DNA of 14,510 nt from the NCBI GenBank assembly GCA_020720965.1, contig DYNS01000025.1:1-14510 (forward strand), read 5' to 3'. Origin of the DNA: Anaerolinea sp. Its GTDB lineage: Bacteria > Chloroflexota > Anaerolineae > Anaerolineales > Villigracilaceae. Within the stretch, counting starts at the first letter, position 1. The number at the start of each line of letters is the position of its first letter. Below are positions 6,678 through 12,397 of the stretch, piece by piece. The notes beneath the pieces are model-generated. The model was not told the DNA's origin. It did no database searches and saw only the letters and a list, made by a program, of their open reading frames with translations. The translations under genes and the position numbers were made by a program.

Positions 6678-7903
6678 CCCTTTACACCCGCCTGGCTTGG
6701 CGTAACCTTTGGCGGCACAAACGCCGCAGCGTCACCATTCTCGTTTCCATTGTGCTGGTACTGGCGCTGATGATGTTTTACGATGGGCTGATTGTGGGCT
6801 TCGAGCAAGCCATTTACGGCAACGCCATCAATGTCTTTGGCGGCAACGTGCAGGTTCACGCTCCCGGCTACCAGGAAAAGATGGACACGACCCCGCTTCT
6901 GTCCCTGGAGGGGGATGCCGCCATTCTGCAAGCCGCTCGCGCCCAGCCCCAGGTTCTTTCTGCCAGCCGCCGCATTCACACCAGCGGCATGGCAACCAGC
7001 CCGGAGGGGGCTTTCCCCATCTCCATCACCGCCATAGAGCCGGAAAGCGAAGCGGCGGTGAGCATCATCGCTCAGAATATTTCCGCCGGGCGTTTTCTCA
7101 ATAGTGCGGATGAAGAATCCGTGCTGATTGGTAAAGGGCTGGCGGATTCGCTGGGCGTGCAGGTCGGAGACCGAATCAGCCTGGCGGGGCGCGCTCAACA
7201 CGAACAGATGCGAACCCGCTCTCTCACCGTCATCGGCATCTACGACCTGGGCATGACCGAACTGGAGAAGAGAACCGTTTACCTTTCGCTCGCCCAAGCC
7301 CAAAACCTGTATAACCTCACCGGGCAAGTGACCGAAGTGACTATTGTGCTGGAGCGGATTGGGCAGGAAGCCGAAGTGATGAGCGCCCTGCAAGCCCAAT
7401 TTCCCCAAGCCGAATTTGCCTCCTGGGAAACCAGCTTCCCCGAACTGCAAGCCACCCTCGGCACCAAAGGCGGGGTGATGGATGTTTTTAGCGTCTTCAT
7501 CCTGCTCATCTCCGGTATTGGCATTTTCAACCTGCTGATGATGGCTGTCTATGAGCGCACCCGCGAGATTGGCATGTTGGGCGCGCTGGGGCTAAAGCCT
7601 CGCCAAATTGCCTGGCTCTTCATTTTGGAAGGGATAATGCTCGGCTTGGTGGGAACCCTGCTGGGGATTGGCTTTGGCTTGCTCATCAATGTCGTCTTTG
7701 GGCAAATCGGGCTGGATTACAGCGCCTACTCCGACATCACAGAATATATGGTGCTGCTGAACGACCGCGTTTACCCTGGCTTGGGGCTGGAGCAGCTGCC
7801 CAAGCGGGCGCTGACGGTGGCAATCATCTCCGCTTTGGCGGCATTGTACCCGGCGCTGACAGCCGCCCGCAAAGAACCGGCAGAAGCCCTGCACTACGTC
7901 TAA
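6674..7903 (+). CDS. ABC transporter permease, FtsX/MacB/LolC-E type (first of pair)
   Basis: A 409-residue permease with the four-helix FtsX-like layout: one N-terminal membrane segment (about 20-40), a large extracytoplasmic MacB-type domain (about 45-265), then three membrane segments (about 269-291, 316-341, 378-397). The cytoplasmic coupling loop VYERTREIGMLGALG at 292-306, which contacts the ATPase, is a hallmark of the family. The N-terminal LAWRNLWRHKRRS is the usual amphipathic lead-in. Such mechanotransmitting transporters move lipoproteins, peptides or amphiphiles from the outer face of the membrane rather than pumping across the bilayer. AAAGGA at 6661-6666 precedes the start, which overlaps the TetR stop. 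It probably heterodimerises with the next gene product. Confidence 0.92.
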   Translation: MTLYTRLAWRNLWRHKRRSVTILVSIVLVLALMMFYDGLIVGFEQAIYGNAINVFGGNVQVHAPGYQEKMDTTPLLSLEGDAAILQAARAQPQVLSASRRIHTSGMATSPEGAFPISITAIEPESEAAVSIIAQNISAGRFLNSADEESVLIGKGLADSLGVQVGDRISLAGRAQHEQMRTRSLTVIGIYDLGMTELEKRTVYLSLAQAQNLYNLTGQVTEVTIVLERIGQEAEVMSALQAQFPQAEFASWETSFPELQATLGTKGGVMDVFSVFILLISGIGIFNLLMMAVYERTREIGMLGALGLKPRQIAWLFILEGIMLGLVGTLLGIGFGLLINVVFGQIGLDYSAYSDITEYMVLLNDRVYPGLGLEQLPKRALTVAIISALAALYPALTAARKEPAEALHYV

Positions 7904-7925
7904 CCCCCACAGACAAGGACAACCC

Positions 7926-9146
7926 ATGCTTCCTTTTCTTCAAATGTCTTTTCGAGACTTAATGCGAAACAAACGCCGTTCCTTCTTCTCCTCGCTCGCC
8001 CTGGGGTTGGGGATGGGCATCCTCCTGCTGATGGCAGCCTTTGTAGAAGGAGAGATGCGCGGCGCGTTGGATAGTTCTCTGCGCTTTGAAAGCGGACATT
8101 TGCAAATCCGCGCCGAGAGTTACAACGAAAACAAAACCAGCCTGGCATGGAAAGACCTGGTGGAAAACCCCACCGAACTTGCCAGCCAAATCGCCGCCTT
8201 GCCCTCTGTTCAGGCAGTCACGCCGCGCCTGTTCGCCAGCGGCATTGTCACCTCCGGCAACGAATCTCGCGGGGTGAGAATTATCGGCATAGACCCCACC
8301 TCCCCCGCCAATGAAATGTATCGGCAGGCGCTTTTGCAGGGCGAATACCTGCAAGCCCAAGACCGGGAAGGCATTCTTTTAGGGTTGGCGCTGGCAGAAA
8401 AACTCAACCTGGGGGTAGGAGATACTTTTCTCCTCCTCGCCAACACCGCCAACGGGCAAGTGACCGAGCAGCCCTTCATCGTGCGCGGCATCTTCAGCAC
8501 CGGCATCAGCGGCTACGACAAATCCACTGTTTTTCTGCCCCTTGCCAAAGCCCAAGCCCTCACCGGCACAGAAAACCATGCCACCACCCTCTTTATTCTT
8601 TTGCACGATAAAGAACAAGCCGAAGCGGTGAAAGCCGCCCTCGTCACCGGCGCTCGCTACAAAGTGCAAACCTGGCAGGAGATGAACGAACTCCTCACCC
8701 AAACCGAGCAAATGTCTAAAAGTTTCATGGTCATTTTCTACCTCATCGTTTTGGGCATCACTGCCACCGTCATCAGCAACACCCTCGTCATGTCGGTCTT
8801 CGAGCGCACCCGCGAAATTGGCATCCTCGCCGCCATTGGCATGAAATCCGGGCGGATTCTTTCCATCTTCCTCACCGAAGCCTTCCTGCTCGGCATCGGC
8901 GGCATCCTGCTGGGCTACCTCATCGGCGGCGGCATGGTCTGGTACTACAGCACCTACGGCTTCTACATCGGTAACATGGGCATGAGCGGCATCCTCATTC
9001 AGGATACGATTTACACCCACTTGACCCTGGAAGACGCTCTCAGCCTCTCCCTCACCGCCCTCATCGTCACCCTGCTCGCCGGAATTTACCCCGCCCTGCT
9101 CGCCTCCCGCCTGGAGCCGGTGGAAGCCCTGCGCGGTGGCAAATAA
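7926..9146 (+). CDS. ABC transporter permease, FtsX/MacB/LolC-E type (second of pair)
   Basis: A 406-residue permease with the same plan as its upstream neighbour: membrane segments at about 20-40, 267-290, 314-338 and 371-392, and an extracytoplasmic domain at about 42-262. The coupling motif is VFERTREIGILAAIGM at 291-306. It begins with the same lead-in pattern (MSFRDLMRNKRRSF at 7-20). The two permeases are clearly paralogous but well diverged, which fits a LolCE-like heterodimer rather than a recent duplication. AAGGA at 7915-7919 supports the start, 22 bases after the previous stop. A 53-base gap follows before the ATPase, with no terminator in it. Confidence 0.92.
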   Translation: MLPFLQMSFRDLMRNKRRSFFSSLALGLGMGILLLMAAFVEGEMRGALDSSLRFESGHLQIRAESYNENKTSLAWKDLVENPTELASQIAALPSVQAVTPRLFASGIVTSGNESRGVRIIGIDPTSPANEMYRQALLQGEYLQAQDREGILLGLALAEKLNLGVGDTFLLLANTANGQVTEQPFIVRGIFSTGISGYDKSTVFLPLAKAQALTGTENHATTLFILLHDKEQAEAVKAALVTGARYKVQTWQEMNELLTQTEQMSKSFMVIFYLIVLGITATVISNTLVMSVFERTREIGILAAIGMKSGRILSIFLTEAFLLGIGGILLGYLIGGGMVWYYSTYGFYIGNMGMSGILIQDTIYTHLTLEDALSLSLTALIVTLLAGIYPALLASRLEPVEALRGGK

Positions 9147-9199
9147 CGCCTCTCCCGATTCGCTGCCACTACCCTCTTATTCCCTCACAGGAGTTCGCC

Positions 9200-9877
9200 A
9201 TGCAAGTCGTAAAAATTGAAAACGTCACCCGTGTTTACCAAACCAAAGCCATCCAAACCCATGCCCTGCGCGGCGCAAGCCTGACCATTGAAAGCGGAGA
9301 ATTTACCGCCCTGGTCGGTCCCAGCGGCTCTGGCAAAACCACCCTCCTGCAAATGATAGGCTGCCTGGACCAACCCACAACCGGCGCGGTTTGGGTCAAC
9401 GGCAAAGAAGTCACCCGCCTTAACCGCGACCAACGCGCCGACATGCGCCGCGATTCCATCGGCTTCATCTTCCAGTTCTTCGCCCTCATCCCCACCCTCA
9501 GCGCCTACGAAAACGTGGAAATGCCCCTCCTGCTCAACGGAACCCCCGCCTCCGCCCGCCACACCCGCGTAATGGACCTGCTCCAAGCCGTAGATTTAGC
9601 CGACCGCGCCCACAACCGCCCCGACCAAATGAGCGGCGGTCAGCAACAGCGGGTTGCCATTGCCCGCGCCCTTGCCCCCCAACCCGCCCTCATCCTCGCA
9701 GACGAACCAACCGCCAACCTGGATAGCGCCAACGGCGAGCAAGTGATGGAGATTATGACCCGCCTCAACAAAGAAACCGGAGTCACCTTCGTCTTTGCCA
9801 CCCACGACCCGCGAGTCATCAAATATGCCCGCCGCATTGTCACCCTGCGGGACGGGTTAATTGTGGACGACAAATGA
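9200..9877 (+). CDS. ABC transporter ATP-binding protein, MacB/LolD type
   Basis: A 225-residue nucleotide-binding subunit of the MacB/LolD (3.A.1.122/125-like) group. All motifs are intact: Walker A GPSGSGKTT at 40-48, Q-loop FQF at 91-93, signature SGGQQQR at 145-151, Walker B LILADEP at 164-170 with catalytic Glu169, D-loop around 175, and His202 in the THD switch. It would power the two upstream permeases from the cytoplasmic face. AGGAG at 9189-9193 marks the start. The stop overlaps the start of the membrane-fusion protein gene (ATGA), so the two are probably translationally coupled. Confidence 0.95.
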   Translation: MQVVKIENVTRVYQTKAIQTHALRGASLTIESGEFTALVGPSGSGKTTLLQMIGCLDQPTTGAVWVNGKEVTRLNRDQRADMRRDSIGFIFQFFALIPTLSAYENVEMPLLLNGTPASARHTRVMDLLQAVDLADRAHNRPDQMSGGQQQRVAIARALAPQPALILADEPTANLDSANGEQVMEIMTRLNKETGVTFVFATHDPRVIKYARRIVTLRDGLIVDDK

Positions 9878-11049
9878 AAACATCCCTTTCCCTTGCCCTT
9901 TTGCTGATGTTGAGCCTGAGCGCCTGCGCCGGAGCCAACACCGCGCCCACGCCTTTGCCCACCCTCGTGCTAGATTCTTCCTCCGCCCCCGCGCCTGCCT
10001 CCCCTGCCAATGGGCAGGTCACTGCCTCTGGCGTAGTCATCCCCTCCCAACAGGCAGACCTGGCTTTCGGCGCTGCCGGACGAATCAGCCGGGTGTATGT
10101 TCGAGAAGGCGAGGCAGTTTCCGCCGGGCAGGTTTTGGCTCAATTGGAAGATTCCGCTTTGCAGGCGGAACTTTCTCTCGCCCGCAGCGCCCTCCAGAGT
10201 CAGACCTCCCCTGCTGCCATTGCTGCTGCCGAGCAAACCCTGGCAAATGCCCAAAAAACCCTGGAAGATGCCCAAAAAAAGGTGGATGCCCTCGCCTACA
10301 AACGCGCCTCCGACACCAAAATAGACAACCTGCAAGCCGAAATTGACCTGGCAGAGCAGACCCTGGCGAGGGCGCAGGAAGCCTACAAATCCCTCTCCCG
10401 CCTGGCGGATGGCGACAACCGCAAAGCCAGCGCCCTCTACGCCATGACCTCTGCCCAAATGCGCCTGAATGCCCTGGTTGCGGAATATAACTGGCTGACC
10501 GGCAAACCCACCGAAACAGACGCGGCGATTACCCGCGCCAACTACGCCGCCGCACAGGTCGCCGCCCAGGAAGCCGCCTGGACTCTCGCCGCCCTCAAGG
10601 GCGAAACCCTGCCCCCGGAAGCCAGCGGCGCGGCGCTTTCGGCTTTGGAGAATGCCAAAACGGCGGTCATTTTGGCAGCGGAGCGCCTCGCCGCCGCCCA
10701 AATCCTCGCCCCCATTGACGGTGAAGTGACCTTTTTGAGCCTGGAAGTGGGCGAATATGTTCAGCCCGGCATGACGGTTCTACGCCTGAACAACGTCCAA
10801 ACTTTGCAGATAGAAACAACTGACCTGGGCGAAAATGACGTGGCGCAGGTGACGGTGGGACAGCCCGTGAGCGTGTATGTCAAAGCCCTTAATGCCACCC
10901 TCAGCGGCGAGGCGCTGTATATTTCCCCGGTGGCAGATACTTTGGGCGGGGATGTGGTTTACCGCACAACGATTACCCTGCACCAACCTTACCCGGCGGG
11001 TCTGCGTGCCGGAATGAGCGTGGATGTCTCTTTTTTGATGGAGGACTAA
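9874..11049 (+). CDS. Lipoprotein membrane-fusion (HlyD/MacA-type) efflux adaptor
   Basis: A 391-residue periplasmic-adaptor-type protein. It opens with a lipoprotein signal peptide: a hydrophobic core at 5-15 and lipobox LSAC at 15-18, so Cys18 would be lipidated. A Pro/Ala/Ser-rich linker (about 22-48) leads to the first lipoyl half (about 50-93), a long Ala/Gln/Leu-rich coiled coil (about 95-275), the second lipoyl half starting ILAPIDGEV at 277-285, and a beta-barrel region (about 307-390). It would form the extracytoplasmic part of a MacAB-like pump with the three preceding genes. No TolC-type outer-membrane gene is near. Together with the lipid anchor, this fits a monoderm cell, as reported for Gram-positive MacA-like adaptors, but an unlinked TolC cannot be excluded. 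Confidence 0.9.
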   Translation: MKTSLSLALLLMLSLSACAGANTAPTPLPTLVLDSSSAPAPASPANGQVTASGVVIPSQQADLAFGAAGRISRVYVREGEAVSAGQVLAQLEDSALQAELSLARSALQSQTSPAAIAAAEQTLANAQKTLEDAQKKVDALAYKRASDTKIDNLQAEIDLAEQTLARAQEAYKSLSRLADGDNRKASALYAMTSAQMRLNALVAEYNWLTGKPTETDAAITRANYAAAQVAAQEAAWTLAALKGETLPPEASGAALSALENAKTAVILAAERLAAAQILAPIDGEVTFLSLEVGEYVQPGMTVLRLNNVQTLQIETTDLGENDVAQVTVGQPVSVYVKALNATLSGEALYISPVADTLGGDVVYRTTITLHQPYPAGLRAGMSVDVSFLMED

Positions 11050-11055
11050 ACCCCA

Positions 11056-11532
11056 ATGTTCAAACGCCTGCTTTCTTCCAGCCGTTACATGGTCATTCTC
11101 GCCGTGTTGGGCGCTTTTCTCACCTCGGTTGCCCTGCTGCTATACGGCGGCGTGGAAACGGTTCGCATTATTTTGGAAGCCCTGAACGGAGGCTTCAAAA
11201 GCAAGGAAATCATCCTTGCCGCCATTCAGGTCGTGGATTTATTCCTACTCGCCACCGTTTTGTACCTCATCTCGCTGGGGCTATACGAGCTGTTCATAGA
11301 CGACACCATCCCCGTGCCAGATTGGCTGGTGATTCATACCCTGGACGACCTGAAGGAAAAGTTGATTGGGGTCATCATCATCGTCTTTGGGGTGTTGTTT
11401 TTGGGCAAATTCATCGGCTGGGATGGCGAATCGGATATTCTTTCTCCTGGTCTTAGCATTGCCGCCATCATCATCGCCCTCACCTACTTTTTGAGCCAGA
11501 AGAAGAAGGCGAAGTCTTACGAGGACAAATAG
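11056..11532 (+). CDS. UPF0114 / YqhA-family integral membrane protein
   Basis: A 158-residue membrane protein with about four hydrophobic segments (11-31, 54-80, 103-123, 131-147) and a Lys-rich C-terminus. The stretch LLATVLYLISLGLYELFID at 64-82, followed by PDWLVIHTLDDLKEKLIGVI at 88-107, is the conserved core of the UPF0114 (YqhA) family, whose function is unknown. GGAGG at 11040-11044, inside the end of the preceding gene, serves as the ribosome site. The genes lie six bases apart, so it is probably the last gene of the TetR-controlled operon, although a role in efflux is only suggested by position. No hairpin terminator follows the stop. The next terminator on this strand is the riboswitch one at 11674-11709. 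Confidence 0.85.
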   Translation: MFKRLLSSSRYMVILAVLGAFLTSVALLLYGGVETVRIILEALNGGFKSKEIILAAIQVVDLFLLATVLYLISLGLYELFIDDTIPVPDWLVIHTLDDLKEKLIGVIIIVFGVLFLGKFIGWDGESDILSPGLSIAAIIIALTYFLSQKKKAKSYEDK

Positions 11533-11560
11533 GAACTGCGTTAACATTTTTATCAAATTC

Positions 11561-11589
11561 TTGACAAATATTATCCACTTCCGTAAAAT
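11561..11589 (+). promoter_or_regulatory. Near-consensus promoter of the riboswitch-DedA-ATPase unit
   Basis: A perfect -35 TTGACA at 11561-11566 and TAAAAT at 11584-11589 are separated by 17 bp in an AT-rich patch. The predicted transcript start near 11596 falls only a few bases before riboswitch helix P1. A strong basal promoter with downstream riboswitch control is the usual arrangement. Confidence 0.85.
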
Positions 11590-11599
11590 GACCTTACTC

Positions 11600-11683
11600 C
11601 GATGGGGAGTAGCCGCCCGCAAGGGATGAGTAATCGTCAATCCGGTTTTTTTCCCGGTTGCTCAGGTAAAGGCAAGACCATCG
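11600..11683 (+). ncRNA. yybP-ykoY manganese riboswitch aptamer
   Basis: The two conserved halves of the yybP-ykoY (Mn2+-sensing) aptamer are present. GGGGAGTAGC at 11604-11613 follows the 5' strand of P1 (CGATGG, 11600-11605), and GGCAAGACC at 11671-11679 leads into the 3' strand (CCATCG, 11678-11683). Between them are a short CCC-GCAA-GGG hairpin (11616-11625), the recurrent CGTCAAT segment at 11635-11641, a CCGG/CCGG stem around a T-rich loop, and a closing GAG (11628-11630) with CTC (11661-11663). In characterised members the two loops dock and bind Mn2+ between them. It lies upstream of a P-type ATPase, one of the known target classes. Confidence 0.94.
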
Positions 11684-11709
11684 CCCGTTGCGGCGGTGGT
11701 CTTTTTTTT
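11674..11709 (+). terminator. Riboswitch expression platform: intrinsic terminator
   Basis: GACCATCGCC at 11676-11685 pairs with GGCGGTGGTC at 11692-11701 (ten pairs, one G-U), extended by AA/TT to twelve. The loop is CGTTGC and eight T follow at 11702-11709. The 5' arm contains the P1 3' strand of the aptamer, so P1 and the terminator exclude each other. Ligand binding should favour read-through. It may also stop transcripts coming from the upstream efflux operon. Confidence 0.93.
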
Positions 11710-11746
11710 ATGCCAATCGCCCATATTCCAAACCACAAGGATAAGT

Positions 11747-12391
11747 ATGCTAGACCAATGGGAACAAACCCTGCTGAGCGCCCTCCAAACCCTCTTCGAC
11801 CAGTTCGGCTGGTGGGGGGTGGCGGGGATGATGGCGTTTGAAAACGCAACCGGAATTACCCCCAGCGAGGTGACCCTCACTTTTGCCGGGTGGATGTTAA
11901 TTTCCGCCCACGACATTTCGCCCTTGTTCATCTTTTGGGGCGGGTTATACGCCTCTTTGGGCAGCGTGGTCGGTGCCTCCATCACCTATTGGGCGGCGCG
12001 CTGGGGCGGAAGACCGCTGGTAGACCGGATGGCAGCCTGGTTCCGCATGGATGCCCGGCATATCCAAACCGCCGAGGCGCATTTTCAACGCTGGGGCGTG
12101 GGGCTGGTTTTGGGGGGTAGAATCATTCCCGGCATCCGCACCCTGGTCAGCATTCCGGCGGGGCTGGCGCGGATGTCTTACCCGGTCTTTTTGCTTGCCA
12201 CCTTCGTTGGAACGTATCTGTGGTGTACCCTGCTTATCGGTGCGGGCTATCTGCTGGGACATGAATGGCATCTCATCAGCGCCCTGCTGAAGCAGTGGCT
12301 TCCCTACCTGCTGGCGTTTTCCTCCCTTCTCTTCGTCCTCGTCTTTTGGTGGCGCATCCGCCGCCCTGCTCTCTCTACCGAAACGGAGTAA
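11747..12391 (+). CDS. DedA-family (SNARE-associated/VTT) integral membrane protein
   Basis: A 214-residue DedA-family protein. Such proteins are polytopic, with re-entrant loops, and some act as flippases or transporters of undecaprenyl phosphate or phospholipids. Seen: FENATGITPSE at 31-41 with two acidic residues in the first re-entrant region, GSVVGASITYWAARWGG at 72-88, and the signature GGRIIPGIRTLVSIPAG at 123-139 with Arg125 and Arg131. Hydrophobic segments follow at about 146-170 and 184-202. The frame opens earlier at 11696, but that ATG lies in the terminator hairpin. ATG 11747 has AAGGA at 11737-11741. It is the first gene after the manganese riboswitch and ends six bases before the ATPase start. 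Whether it handles Mn2+, a lipid or proton-coupled traffic is unknown. Confidence 0.9.
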   Translation: MLDQWEQTLLSALQTLFDQFGWWGVAGMMAFENATGITPSEVTLTFAGWMLISAHDISPLFIFWGGLYASLGSVVGASITYWAARWGGRPLVDRMAAWFRMDARHIQTAEAHFQRWGVGLVLGGRIIPGIRTLVSIPAGLARMSYPVFLLATFVGTYLWCTLLIGAGYLLGHEWHLISALLKQWLPYLLAFSSLLFVLVFWWRIRRPALSTETE

Positions 12392-12397
12392 CCTGAA

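Noticed and set aside
11696..11746. Upstream start of the DedA frame at 11696.
   Set aside because: The codon lies inside the terminator hairpin and T tract, with no ribosome site; ATG 11747 has a good AAGGA.
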